From the NCBI GenBank assembly GCA_021186555.1, contig JAJKFL010000013.1, positions 13,757,243 through 13,821,242 of the forward strand: a stretch of DNA of 64,000 nt, written 5' to 3'. The first letter of the stretch is position 1. Each line of letters opens with the position of its first letter. Positions 21,735 through 33,425 of this stretch are shown piece by piece. The notes under the pieces are model-generated. The model had not been told where the DNA came from and did no database searches. It was given only the letters and a program-made list of their open reading frames with translations. Origin of the DNA: Reticulitermes speratus. Lineage: Eukaryota > Arthropoda > Insecta > Blattodea > Rhinotermitidae. The position numbers and the translations under genes are program-made.

Positions 21735-22245
21735 TATAGGGTGTATCTAAAATGCTTGGACAAACTTCAAAAGTGAGTTCTTCACATAAAAGGAGTTCAT
21801 ATAAACATATGTCCGGAAATGAGCGTTTTTTTAAATTTAATTGAAAGATTACATCCAACAATAAATACCTTAACTCTGTATGTAATATGTTACTTACAAC
21901 TGACAATACATTTACAATACACGCTCCCAATTTAATAACTATTGAGTTATTACAGTTTATCAAGTCAAAATTCACAACAAAATGCTCAAAATGTCCTCCA
22001 TCTGCAGCAATGCACGAATGTATATGTCTGAGCATGAACTGTGGCACCCTTTCAAACGTCCTAGGGAGGCTGCGAATGGTTTGACACGCATAAAAATGCG
22101 TTGGTGAAATATTTTTCATTTTCAATTGCTGCTGAATACACTAGGGATTTAAGTGTCCCCACAGATAAAAATCTAAAGGATTGAAGTCGGTCGAACGTGA
22201 GGGCTGTACCTCGAAAACTGTGTGTCTGAAATTGCGCATGGATTT
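21735..22245 (-). pseudogene. Second mariner/IS630-superfamily transposase relic, 3' end
   Basis: Minus strand, two frames: STDFNPLDFYLWGHL and, shifted, GTLKSLVYSAAIENE; then CQTIRSLPRTFERVPQFMLR and ADGGHFEHFV. LDFYLWGHLKSLVY and GGHFEHF are the catalytic-Asp region and C-terminus of a subfamily common in ants and aphids. A long AT-rich 3' region follows to about 21735, where GGGTGTATCTAAAATGCTTG looks like the terminal repeat. The 5' half is missing. Different subfamily from the relic at 20590. Confidence 0.75.
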
Positions 22246-22249
22246 ATCA

Positions 22250-22955
22250 TGGGTTAACTAAGTCTGCTACATGTTAACAACATTCATCTCACTGTGCTAC
22301 ACTTGATCACCACAACAATATTTACCGAACAGTTAGAAACGTAGGGAACATCATTAACATGAAATTATCTGTACGTACCACAAAAATATCGACGTGGAGT
22401 TTAAAAATTCTGGATCACACTATCTCGTAAACTTGGTAACCTGCACGAACACACACAATGGCCAGATCAGACTACATTGTGACAACCACGGTATCTCTCT
22501 ACAGTAATCAGTTAGTGATAAAATATTCGATAAGATGTGATACTGACACATCAACGTGAAGCGACGTGGGAGCTCTGTTACACCTTTTCTTTTAAAAGCA
22601 TTTCACAACGCAGACGCAGGAATGAGAAAGAAGATAAATGTATTTAAATTAATTTAAATGAGAACAGGGGAAAGAGTTTTATTCTTAGCAAGAAAAAAAA
22701 TTAAGTGTACCATAACGTCATTCTTACAGGATTTATATCATCCGAAGTAGCAAGTAATAAAACTAGGATTAGATATATATGAACATAGAAAACCACTCAG
22801 TCTTACTGATTACTGTGGCACTGAAACATTTCTCTCTCTTAGCTTACTTCTGCAGGGCTGGTTTAAACTGCAGAATACCGTGTTGAAGAATATGTTAACA
22901 TCAGAGACAGGAAGATGTAAGTTCTATTAATTAACCATTTGAAGAGTATAAGGCA
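22250..22955. other. No recognisable gene
   Basis: Nothing recognised. Confidence 0.4.
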
Positions 22956-22959
22956 TGTA

Positions 22960-23095
22960 TGTTTTGTATAAGAATTCAGTTCATACCTCACAGAGAACAC
23001 CGTGTACTTCCCCAAGAAAGTCCAATCGGTGACTTCTGTATTGGGAAATAATCGCTGTTCTTCCTGAGAATAATACGGATCACATAAGCTCAAAG
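22960..23095 (-). repeat. R1 interspersed repeat
   Basis: On the minus strand: TTCTCAGGAAGAACAGCGAT, TATTTCCCAATACAG, GGAAGTACACGGTGTTCTCT, GTGAGGTATGAACTGAAT. Same order as in the plus-strand copies. Confidence 0.6.
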
Positions 23096-23099
23096 AGGA

Positions 23100-24425
23100 T
23101 ACACTATGCGGACGAGATGCAGAGTTTCTAGTATTAAATCTAGCAGTACATATAATAACAACTAGTCTTTAAAGGGGAAAAATATGTTTGTATGCTATTA
23201 CATATAACACGAGATTTAGAAATGAAGGAAAACTGAGAGGCTAGAAGTCTTCAGAGCAGACGAGTCGGCACGAGGTCCGCACGTACTCCTAACAACGTGT
23301 CAGAATGTCTCACCACGTCACTCCCCTGTAACTGAAATCTTTCTGCCAGCCAAAACTCACATGTAATGTATTATAGTACACTAATAAATTATACAGAATG
23401 TCCGGTGATTGTATGTCAGCCCCTTCCTCTCATCATGCTTTCAGCCTGCTTGGAAAGTACTATATGAGCTGTATGCCAGCCACCGAAAAAGTCCCATATT
23501 TACGAAGAAGTTAACTGTCCGCATTGTTGGTATAGTGCAGGATTGTCTGCAAGGAAGTCTTCGGCGACGCAATAACCAATTTCCATTTCCCCCGCCCTCA
23601 CCGGTCTCCATAATTTCTAACGAAACCTTTTTATGTTACCACATAGCCAAACCTGCGACTTGACGTCACGCCAACAGCTTATCTACAAACACAGTGACAT
23701 GAGGTACATTTCTATGCCTTATATTGCTATCTGTACGGAAAGTGACAACAGCGAGCTACGTGCATTATGCAGACTGCTGATCACGGTGTTGCAACGTCAC
23801 GGGAAAGAGCAAACAAAGCCTCTTCTGATAATCCACACTTTTCGACGGCTGAACTGAATATCACTGTGTCACAACAAACGACTCTCCACCTCCACACTCA
23901 CTATTAGCTATTGAAAACACGTACTCATAGCTCTAGCCACGCCTTCCTCGCAAGTCGCGGCAAAGGCGTTTGATCATGCCTCTAAATTATAAATGACACG
24001 CTAAATTCGGAGCATGTCGAGTCGCATTACTGACGCACATGAAATCAATAATTCAGCGATCATACATACATACACACATACATTTACCAGAAAAATTCTC
24101 ATTTGTCAATCGATACATATGCGGATGAGTAAGCTGTAGGCGTACTGCTAAAATAAATATATAATACGAACAGGCTAGGCGGATTGTTCAGTCCCTTTAC
24201 AGGAACATGGTATAAAATGAAATACATTCAACAGACTGAGAAGATACATGGGAAACATCACTCAAAATTCTTATTCTTACAAGTATGGACACACAGGCCT
24301 ATAATGCGCTATGTGAAAGCAACAGGTAAAGAGTCAGCGAAAACAGAAGGCTTTACTGATGGCTGTATATCTGAAAATTAGTGCACTATGGTTTTCATAC
24401 TGTAAAGCAATCCCATTACAGACCT
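23100..24425. other. No recognisable gene
   Basis: A short (ACAT)n patch near 24062-24085; otherwise nothing recognised. Confidence 0.4.
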
Positions 24426-24429
24426 GGGC

Positions 24430-24697
24430 AGGCCCTTAGGGTTCCAGGAGGTTGAGGCTCCCAGACTTCTAGACAATCGGCACATGAAGGTGGTAAGGTT
24501 GTCAGCCTTACGCACCGGCCGCCTTTACCCCCCAGGAAATATTCCTGGTACTCATTTCTGTTAGAGGCTGAGTCGACCACAGGGCCATAGAGCGACCGGA
24601 AGGCTTATGTCAATGATAAATTCCATCGGGAATCGAACCCGCGACCTTCCGGCTCGTAGAGCAGTGCCTCAACCAACTGAGCCACCGCGTGCCTCGT
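24430..24697 (-). mobile_element. SINE-3, tRNA-derived
   Basis: On the minus strand the head reads GCACGCGGTGGCTCAGTTGG (box A) ... GGTCGCGGGTTCGATTCCCG (box B). The body follows with a GGGGGGTAAAGGCGGCCGG block. tRNA-like part is very well kept, but the sequence continues into a body shared with SINE-4 in layout, so it is a SINE and not a tRNA gene. Confidence 0.8.
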
Positions 24698-24699
24698 TT

Positions 24700-25435
24700 T
24701 CATACTGTACAGGAACTAAAATAAATAACACAAAATATTTATAGACATAAACTTGAAACGCGAAAAAAATATTTATTTCACCAAATGTGTTGTGTCATAC
24801 TGTTCTACGCGATAGGAATTCTCTCTATTATTATGAACCCTACGGGACACTAGCTCCAGCAAATAACAAGCTGGCCACATCCTCGACATGTTCCCCCAGC
24901 GGATGCATATCAACCGCAGAGACACCTCAACTAACAGTACCGAATTAAGCCTCTCATCGCGCAGATATGCGACACAAATACGGCGATCTCTCATCACACC
25001 GTTGCAGAGCAATGACGATCTACCCACCCGTTGATACCGCTATCTGTCTAGCCTCCTCCTATTTACACTTGCAGATAAAACAGGTAATGTCGTCACTGGA
25101 GGTCGACAAACTTAATACGACGGCTGCTGGTCAGCTGACCCACACTACTGGGTCCGTGTGTGAACTATTTCTTTAGGCTCAAACTTCTAATGCTATTTAA
25201 AATTATTATGTAAGACATGTGAAGGACCTTAAGAAATTAAATTTCTCTGTTTGAGCAAAACCTACTTTTATGATCAGCCGACACTGACAGAGCGTTCAGC
25301 CAGGGAATGCGATGATGGGAAACAAGGAATCCATACAATATTCTGAAGAGTTTACAAGAATATACGACTTGGGAGGCGCAGGCTTATAGCTAGCTGCATG
25401 CAGCAAAGCTCTTCTTTAAAAGATAATAGTCCCTC
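24700..25435. other. No recognisable gene
   Basis: Nothing recognised. Confidence 0.4.
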
Positions 25436-25440
25436 AGTTA

Positions 25441-25620
25441 AGATCTACGTTCTTCTGGGATATTACGCAGCGTTGAGTGGTAGTTCTGTGCAGACGTTTC
25501 CAAACAACCTATCGGTCCCATCTTCAAGGGTCAAGAAGATGGGACCGATAGGTTGTCCGGAAACGTCTGCACAGAACTACCACTCAACGCTGCGTAATAT
25601 CCCAGAAGAGCGCAGGTCTC
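25441..25620. repeat. GAAACGTC foldback, 84-bp arms
   Basis: Left arm 25441-25524, right arm 25536-25620, differing at only a few positions, with a loop of about 9-11 nt. Arms run from AGATCTACGTTCTTCTGGGA at the edge to CCCATCTT at the centre. Each arm contains GAAACGTC next to a GGAC/GTCC-type stem. Transcribed, it would form a long hairpin. No coding content. Confidence 0.93.
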
Positions 25621-25649
25621 ATCTACATCACGACGGAAGCCCGAAATCA

Positions 25650-25930
25650 CGCAATTCCTCAGTTAGTCAAGAAATCCCCCCAGTTTCATTGAACTCGGCT
25701 GTTTAATTACCGTTACCACAACAGCCCGCCACTGACCCCTGACCTAACTCGACCTATCAACTCCATACCCTCCAATCTCATTTCTTTAACATCCCTATAT
25801 GTGTGTTCCTCCCATTTGCGTCTGCGTTTCCCAAGAAGGCACTATCCTTCAGGATTTCCGGTTCTTCTCCCCCACGCGTGCTACACGTCTCGCCCATATC
25901 ATGCTCCTTGATTTGAAGCAGGCATATATG
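25650..25930 (-). mobile_element. LINE-B, diverged 3' part
   Basis: Follows the LINE-B tail order on the plus strand: TCAGTTAGTCAAGAAATCCC, ACAACAGCCCGCCACTGACC, TCTGCGTTTCCCAAGAAGGC, with no intact frame. Many substitutions, older than the copy at 56305. Confidence 0.65.
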
Positions 25931-26461
25931 GGAAAACAGTATTTAAATGGATATTAGGAAATCTCTTTGCCATGATATAAACTCGATTAAAGTTCCTTTA
26001 CTCGCAGCATACCGTTCTGCGCCTCACTAGTAGAAATATTTTATTATTTCAGCTCACTTCAACATTAACGCACAACACATACCATATTAACTCACATACT
26101 TTAGATATTATGCCCACATATTACAGCTAAAACTGACCCAACAACTAGAAAATTTCATTCAGTGAGTCACAACGACATACCGCAATAAAGAAGCCTGCAT
26201 GTGCCAGAAACCATACAGACTGACAACACTTGATACAGCAGCTACATGGTAAAGACTACAAAACGGAAAGAATGGACTGAAATGGAACACGGCAGGGTAC
26301 AATGGTGGGGTTCAGGGTGAAACTGCAAGAGTTCCGTAACAGGAAAATTACTAATCAGCTGTATTATGATCAAATGCTAAGGAATGTCATGCATCAGGGC
26401 GATAGTAGGCACGTCACCAAACAAAATTATGTAAAGTTGTCTCTTTTGCAAGTCATAAAGG

Positions 26462-26712
26462 CACATAGAGGAGTGGAGGGATAGCTCCACTCTCTCTTAA
26501 TTCTGGTATTATATTCAGCTAAAGGGCCGGCCCACGCTCCGGCCGCTTTACCCCCATGCTCCCGGGAAAAAGGCCACAGCCCCTGGTACCCATTGAATGG
26601 GGCTCTGGGTAGGCCCCAGACCCGGTACGGAGACCTTGGACAAGTAAAACATCTCTGGAAACATGCGGGCAATCGAAACACGATCCATCGGTTGTCTAGG
26701 CCGTAACTAGTC
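26462..26712 (-). mobile_element. SINE-4, tRNA-derived
   Basis: Body landmarks on the plus strand: GAGTGGAGGG...CTCCACTC hairpin, CTCCGGCCGCTTTACCCCCA, GGTACCCATTGAATGG, GGCCCCAGACCCGG. The tRNA-like head (right side) is eroded but keeps GGCAATCGAAACACGATCC. Confidence 0.82.
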
Positions 26713-27214
26713 ACTATGCCGAATAGTCTGTCCCAGCTCCTTGTCAGAATAACTGGCGTGTAAATGACATAAATGGTGGAAGCAAAACGTCAAAAAATCT
26801 AGAGTTACAGATGCCGCAAGACGAAGATTCATCAATGAGAGGAAAATTTCTGCCCTTGTGGAGAGAAACCGGCGAGCTCTGTCCCACACCGAGATGATGT
26901 ATGCAGCATTAAATCTTTTTTCCACCAACCTGCCGTCTCTCTTCCCTCTCGCAACACCCCTTTTTTTTCCACTGTATAAAAAAAAAAGCAATTAAATATG
27001 GTTAGAATACACAATTCAGTTTTATTTTCTCTAGAAATGGAAAGATCGGGTAGGTATATACATCATTCATCACATTAAACTCTCAGTTCTGAATTACATG
27101 CGCGCATAAACAGGTATAGCGCTCCAGATAGTTTTACAAGTAGCCATGTCCAAACAACAGGCCCTACGACAGATCAAACAATATCCGTAATTTCAGGCTT
27201 CCGCCGCGATACTG

Positions 27215-27428
27215 ACGAGATCTGCGCTCTTCTGGGGTATTACGCAGCATCGAACGGTAATCCTTTACCGACGTTTCGGGACAACGTTTCGGTCCCATCT
27301 TGAAGGGTCAAGAAGTCCAAGAAGAAAAGACTTCTTGACCCTTGAAGATGGGACAGACACGCTATCCCGAAACGTCGGTAAAGGATTACCATCCGACGCT
27401 GCGTAATACCCCAGAAGAGTGCAGATCA
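27215..27428. repeat. GAAACGTC foldback, about 100-bp arms
   Basis: Arms 27220-27317 and 27329-27427; loop of 11 nt. The edge is ATCTGCGCTCTTCTGGGG and the inner end is GGTCAAGAAGTC. The left arm carries an extra GAAACGTT-type block (reverse strand), the right one GAAACGTCGGTAAAGG. Same family as 25441. Confidence 0.9.
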
Positions 27429-27429
27429 G

Positions 27430-28525
27430 ATTATAAACAATGTTACGCTTAAGTAAACGTCCGCTTCTGCCAGGCGCGTCGAATCCCCACGAATCGTCTG
27501 TTACAGTCGTTCCGTCCTACCGTTCTTTAGTCTTTGCAAATGAAAGCAATCGTGAACCGATGAGCGAAGTTTTATAAAATCCGATATTTGGAAGTTCTAG
27601 TAAATGTTCCCTACATACTTCACATTTGCGTTGAAGTCGGACTAAAAGAAACGGACACTTTACATGAACACACGTACGCACGTCTGCGCGCATCACTATG
27701 TGAAGACGCCTACAAGCCATGCAGGCTGACGTGGTGCAGTGTCTAGGCTTTAGGCTAGACCATCGCGAATCAGCGTTTGACTTAAGGAAAGGAAGGCGTA
27801 GAGATTCTGCCCCTCTCCACAGCATCCAGACCGGCTCTCGAGTTCACCCAGCCTACTAGCCACTGGTAAAGAGGCCAAAGTGGAAAGCAAACCACATATA
27901 CCACCTAGCGACGAGGTTGACAGCACATGGAGCTATACTAATCCGTAACACGTGTTCAAGGCATGGCGTTTAATTAAGCAGAAAGACGACTTTACCTCCT
28001 CAGAGTCAAACCACTTGACAGAAAATTATATTTTGGGCTTACTTTCAGTCCCTCAAGGCGTATTTGGTGACGACATTCACGTAGCTTCCTGTAAACCTCA
28101 CAACGGACCCTGTCCTCATTCCTGAAAGACATTTCTGATATTTACGTTCCCATTTCCTCCTCCGTTTTCGATTTGTTTGAGATTCACGGAGTTTCTCCAC
28201 TAAAATTCTTTTCGTTTTTTAATTCCACCCGGTCTGTACGACCAACCGACTGTAATAGTCTTCTTCAACTATCTTAACACTAGACAAGTTTAAGCTCCTC
28301 CTTTTTTGTAGAACTTTTGTTTCTTACTATGCTCGGTTCCGCGCAATAAAGTTGTCGACCTCGTACGTCCCTCTCCCTTCACTCCTCAAATATCATTCAC
28401 ATTCACCCCCCCCCCCCCCGCACTCTCAGTCGGAAGCTGTGTAACCTCAGCAGTAAGTCCAGAGTCGCAAAATGGCGGATCTGTTGAGCCCAAACATTTA
28501 CCTTCGTACCTGTTTTCAAATACTA
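27430..28525. other. No recognisable gene
   Basis: A run of 14 C lies at 28406-28419. No gene or transposon ends recognised. Confidence 0.4.
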
Positions 28526-28531
28526 GCAATT

Positions 28532-28835
28532 AATTCACTGTTTACAAACCAACGAAATGCACTTCACTTTCACTTGTATTATGTATTAATCAACCCCTAC
28601 ATATGTTTCGGTCTTATATAAGGCCATCTTCAGGGGTTCATAAACTACGTTCACTTTACATCCAATGTTCCGTCTGCCATTATAACTAGTCCAATCTCTT
28701 TGTATATAAATTACAATCAATTACAAAGTCTGTATTTGAAGTATATATTATAAGACCGAAACATATGTAGGGGTTGATGAAGAAATAATAAAAGTGAAAG
28801 TGTAGTGCATTTCGTTGGTTTGTAAACAGTGAATT
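28532..28835. repeat. HHR foldback, 66-bp arms
   Basis: Outer arms 28532-28597 and 28769-28835 match closely (AATTCACTGTTTACAAACCA against TGGTTTGTAAACAGTGAATT, and beyond). Each arm ends inward in a hammerhead-like block. The minus-strand block (28592-28638) is intact. The plus-strand block has kept GACCGAAACATATGTAGGGG but its core is decayed (TTTGAAG near 28735). The spacer between them is about 100 bp. Confidence 0.88.
28592..28638 (-). ncRNA. Hammerhead-like ribozyme motif
   Basis: Minus strand order: AACCCC (stem I), CTGAAGA core, T, GGCCTTATATAAGACC (stem II hairpin with one C-A mismatch), GAAA, CATATG (stem III AC/GU with AUAU loop), T, A (cleavage base), GGGGTT (stem I). Six pairs in stem I, and an extra T before stem II as in the other members. 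The stem III here has a proper four-base loop. Confidence 0.65.
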
Positions 28836-28839
28836 GTAA

Positions 28840-29930
28840 AAAAATGCACGGTGAGACTAATACAAAACTAGCAATTAAATTCACTCCACTTTTGGACATA
28901 ATTTCACGGGCTTAAGGCAGTTACTGTATCATCACTCGCAATACCGTGGATACCTTCGCCCTGCGTAAGGCTTCAGGATCAGTAACTGTGAGCCCGTTAC
29001 AATAAATCAAACAAATGAATGACAGCGTGCGTGCACTCTGGTCCGGATGGCTAGGTGACTAACACAGTGTTTCTAAAAACAAGAGCTTGGCAGCGTTGTT
29101 AGCAGATTTCCTCTTATGTTGATCGGACCGTGAATAAAAAAAAAAGGTCAGCAGGAGAGACCGGTAATCGAGTGCTGAATAGCAGGTACTTCAAAGGATT
29201 GGCTGGCAGCCGCGGTGTCAACAGCGTCCGTGCGATCACACAGTGGACAAGGGCAAGGCTTTACTGCAGCAGCGGCGCAAGTGACAGTTACAGTGTCGGA
29301 GGGAATAACGCTTGTGTTTAGATTATATCAAACCAACTGATGCACAATTAATATTGATATAATCTGTTTAGTAAAGATGCAGGGTGTTACTAACGTGAAA
29401 TGCTTGTGTTGTTAGGCTGGGCGTTTCGAACAGTGGAAGTAATTTAGGCCTATTCCCGACAGGGACTGTAACTCTCCATCCACGACGACGATGACGATAC
29501 GGTGACGATATAACAATAAAAACAAAAGCATAAGCAACATAGGAAGGAACTAACATTTAAGGCTTCTTGAGAAAAAGTTTGAGGAAAACAGGGTGTATCA
29601 AAGACACGCTTCACGCTTTGTACTAATGGACTTAATACTGTTGTTGTCTTGAAAGCAAGAAGGGCCAGATGAATGAGTGTTGTGACAGGAACAAGGAAAC
29701 AAGAAATCCACACACAATTCTTGTAAGAAAACCTGGTAGCACAAGCTTATTCGGAGACCCAGGTCAAGAGAGAGTGGGGATGGTGTTAAAATGGAGCTCA
29801 GTGAAGTACAATGCGAAACGAATTTACGTGAACTTTCGTGAAAGCGGAGATGAATTGCTGAGTCCATTACAGAAAGGAGTTAAAAGATGTTACAGTGTTC
29901 AAGCCAGATTGTAACATAAAGTTAAATAAA
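28840..29930. other. No recognisable gene
   Basis: Nothing recognised beyond short frames. Confidence 0.4.
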
Positions 29931-29939
29931 GAAAAGGTA

Positions 29940-30135
29940 AATTTGTACCCGTCCACGCCACGAACGTATGTAGGAAAGTAAAGGTAGAGCTCCACTCATT
30001 CTTAACTTCCGCACTAGATAGAGGTGAGTGATTAAATTCACATCCCGGCCGCTTTAACCCCGGGAAAGAACCCGGTACCCATTGAATAGATGGCTGGTTG
30101 GGGCCCAGCGTCGGTCTGCTAGTCCAGTTCAATTC
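29940..30135 (-). mobile_element. SINE-4, tRNA head lost
   Basis: GAGCTCCACTCATTCTTAAC, ATCCCGGCCGCTTTAACCCC, CGGTACCCATTGAATAG and GGGGCCCAGCGTCGGTCTG. The head is missing beyond about 30135. Confidence 0.8.
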
Positions 30136-30274
30136 CATATTACTAATGGGCTGGCACAACAGCACAAAGGCCAGATACAGAGACAGCGCAGGAACACATC
30201 ACATCTGGTAACAGACAGCATGAATAACAACATAATAAGGTACAGGTATAGGTAAAGTTCACCCTAGAACAAGA

Positions 30275-30527
30275 CATGAAGGCCCAGAGGGGAGTAGAGG
30301 TATAGTTCTACTCTTTCTTTAACCTCGGCGCTAGATGGGGGTGGGTGGTCAACGCCACGCGCCGGCCGCTTTACCCCCAGGAATGACCGGGTATCCATTG
30401 TACAGAAGGCTGGGTAGGTCCCAGGGCTGGTCTGGACAGGTGCTGAAAATATCGCCCCAACCGGGATTCGATCCCCGGATCATCCAGCTCGTACGAGTCG
30501 CTATACCGACTACGCTATCCCGGCCCA
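30275..30527 (-). mobile_element. SINE-4, best-kept copy
   Basis: Complete from hairpin (30292-30313) to tRNA-like head. On the minus strand the head reads GGGCCGGGATAGCGTAGTCG, GTATAGCGACTCGTACGAGC and GGGGATCGAATCCCGG (box B). It sits 150 bp from the SINE-4 copy at 29940 in the same orientation; the two differ enough to be separate insertions. Confidence 0.9.
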
Positions 30528-30529
30528 CG

Positions 30530-32025
30530 AATAATAACATAATTGTTAAAATAAAAAGTTAAGAGGAATGATATGTTCCTGAATATGTAGACAGAGCATT
30601 TCCATTCATTTGAATTTATTGCCATAATAATAATAACAATACAAATAAGACAGAGAACAAAAGAGCGTAGTAATAAAGTAACAACAATACAAACATAACC
30701 AATTTTTTAACCCATAATTAGCATAACTAATGTAACAAATCGTTAAGCAAAACAGACCTTCCACTGCATATACCAATACCCTACTGATGGCATTAACCGC
30801 CGAAGAGCATCTGGCGGAAGGACAGTTGCGACGTTAAATATCAACATTAAACACAGTAAAACGTCTTGAGATTTATATTCGGCACACGAAGGCAGAAAGT
30901 ATCCAAAAGGAACGTTGGAATTTTAACCTATTATAGATATTAATTAGAAACAATAACAATTACAAAAATAATCATGTGGAACTGAAATCAACAGAAACAG
31001 ATCACACGTGTTTTAATACAGACAGTCACGATTACAATTATACCTATTAAATCTAAACAAATGAATGGACACCGAAACAATATTATCGATAACTGTATGT
31101 ATAAAACACAGCGTAATTGCAAACCAGCTGTTCAGTCAGTTGTCAGTTGCAGCAGACGTTTCGATTCGTATGAACTAATATAAAGCAACAGAATAGGCGA
31201 ACACACATTATTGTTATATACACTTGTTATAAGCAGGTCTGGAGAGGCACTGAAAATAACTGAATGAACTGTGTAGGCTACATAGCAGCAGCAGAATTTT
31301 TAGCTGACAGATAGGATTAGCAAACAATCAAACCGGTAATATTCCCACTGCTTTTCACAGACCCGAACGCATAAAAGTGAATGTGTGAGTTTGTGTGTCC
31401 GTCCGTCCGTTTGTTTCATATTACAGATCCCTTTAAACAACTTGTTTCACTTTGGTGTCTGACGATTTTCAGTTTCGTCTCTGTCCGTTCATTATAATTA
31501 ATTCCTACTAACTGAACGTAAAATCACAGTTCACCAAATTACTAGAAACAAAATAATGGCCTGTCAGGACTTAAGTCTTTATTAGACAAGTTTTTATAAT
31601 GCTACCATTAAAGTTAATGTTAACAAAACAAAAGGAACATATAATTCATATCGCTAATTGTATTACTGATTAGTTATTAATGAAACATTTTATTTGCAAT
31701 AAATAAATAACAATAAAAATGGTAATATAAAATTCCGAACATCAACTCTTAAGACACAGGCCTATGTGCTCTATAATACATATTCCGGCCTTGTGTTTAT
31801 CCTAACCCTTCCTAAGGAAACGCCGGCTTGTGTTACAAAATCGCAGGTAGCGTGTGTCCATCTGCATACCTCTCAAAATTGTTTAATAACTGACCGATTT
31901 TCATGATACTTGGAATGGATGTCATGCACTTGCAGGTTACTTCTTAATTCGATATAAGTAATACCAACACAGCGTAGATGCAAACTTGTTTTTTTTTAAT
32001 TAAAGCTTTATTTCCTTTTTGGTTT
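30530..32025. other. No recognisable gene
   Basis: AT-rich. A GTCCGTCCGTCCGT patch near 31399 and a TGACCGATTTTCATGATACT block near 31893 are typical of eroded transposons, but no element can be delimited. Confidence 0.4.
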
Positions 32026-32040
32026 AGTACATCGAGACTC

Positions 32041-32332
32041 TCAAGGAGGAGAGGAACATCCTACATACAATAAAAAGAAGAAAGGCTAACTGGATTGGTC
32101 ACATCTTGCGTAGAAACTGCCTTCTGAAACACGTGATTGAAGGAAAGTTAGAAGGAAGGATAGAAATGACGGGACGACGAGGGAGAAGACGTAGGCAGCT
32201 ACTTGATGACCTTAAGGAAAAGAAAAGATACTGGAAATTGAAAGAGGAAGCACTAGATCGCATCCTGTGGAGAACTCGCTTTGGAAGAGGCTACGGACCT
32301 GTCGTAAGACAGACTACAGAATGAACGAATGA
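32041..32332 (+). mobile_element. LINE-A, 5'-truncated insertion with target duplication
   Basis: Reads on the plus strand KEERNILHTIKRRKANWIGH, ILRRNCLLKHVIEGKLEGRI, then LLDDLKEKKRYW and RQTTE-stop, uninterrupted. The insert is bracketed by ATCGAGACTC (32031-32040) and ATCGAGACTC (32333-32342), a perfect 10-bp duplication. It ends in AATGAACGAATGA, a tetranucleotide-like tail, not poly(A). Intact frame and perfect duplication suggest a recent insertion. Confidence 0.93.
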
Positions 32333-33164
32333 ATCGAGACTCGTCTTACAGGTATCAAGTTGTTCTTTCCACCAACTTCCTTTGAATTCAAAAATGATAC
32401 ACTCAATTGACTGTGATGTACACAATACCTAGATACGTAACTGTTGTGAAAAGTAGGTTGTAGCAACCCCCCCCCCCCCAAAAAAAAACACTACCATCAA
32501 TGCAAACTTGTAAGATACAAGCGACATCACCGCTATTTGAAATGGGATCCATAATCCTGTGTATCCAAAGACAGAAAGAAATTAACTGTTGTAACTTTTG
32601 TTGAGATCGTAGTTGTGAATCCTAAAATAACAAGGCTGCGACCGCACGAATTTTATATTCAGTTTCTCGTTTGATGACTATGACTAATGAATCACTGCAG
32701 CTAGAACTGATAAACCTGTTATGGAGATTCGCTGTTAGATGTATTAATAGCATCTCTAATAAAATGGAAGCAGTTTACAGGGAAAACGTCGTACGTACCT
32801 TCCACAAACGTTCGCTACTTTTGTCTAGTTACCGCTCATTCCTAAGCACAAATGTGGACATGTACATTAGGGATTTTATAAAGACTTTCTTCCGAGCTCA
32901 TACACCACTAGCAAGCAGCAAGTGAAGAGTCCAGTACGACATTTCCCAGTTGGAGTACAGAGGTTTAAGACTGAGAATATCCCGTGAAAGTGACATGCTT
33001 GTCGTTTCACATCTAACCTCTTCCTACCGGAAAAGAACAAACTATCCTTTAACACACGGCCCGCGATCTACGTACAAATATGAATAAACGTGCCTTCAAA
33101 GTAACGGGTTTCCGCAGCAGAAAAATAAACCATAAATCCGCGTTCAAAGTAATAAACTAAAAAA

Positions 33165-33425
33165 GGTAAAGGTGTCCCTGCCCACTACATGAAGGCATAC
33201 AGGAGGAGCGGATGTATAGCTCAGCTCATTCCTAGCCTCGGCACCAGATGGAGAAGAGTGGTTAAATTCACGCCCCGACCGTTTTTTCCCCGGGAAATAA
33301 CCCCGGTACTCACTGAAGAGTAGGCTGCGTGGGCCCCAGAGACGGTCTGGACGTTTTTGACAAGAAAAGTGTATTTTGCCCTTGTCGGGAAACCAACTCC
33401 GGATCGTCAGCTCGTAGCATTTCAA
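33165..33425 (-). mobile_element. SINE-4
   Basis: GCTCAGCTCATTCCTAGCCT, CACGCCCCGACCG, GGGAAATAACCCCGGTACTC, GGGCCCCAGAGACGGTCTGG. The head at the right has lost a good box B (GGGAAACCAACTCCGG). Confidence 0.82.

Noticed and set aside
24630..24697. Very tRNA-like sequence on the minus strand
   Set aside because: Boxes A and B are good but the sequence runs on into a SINE body and there is no clean acceptor-stem end, so a tRNA gene is not called.
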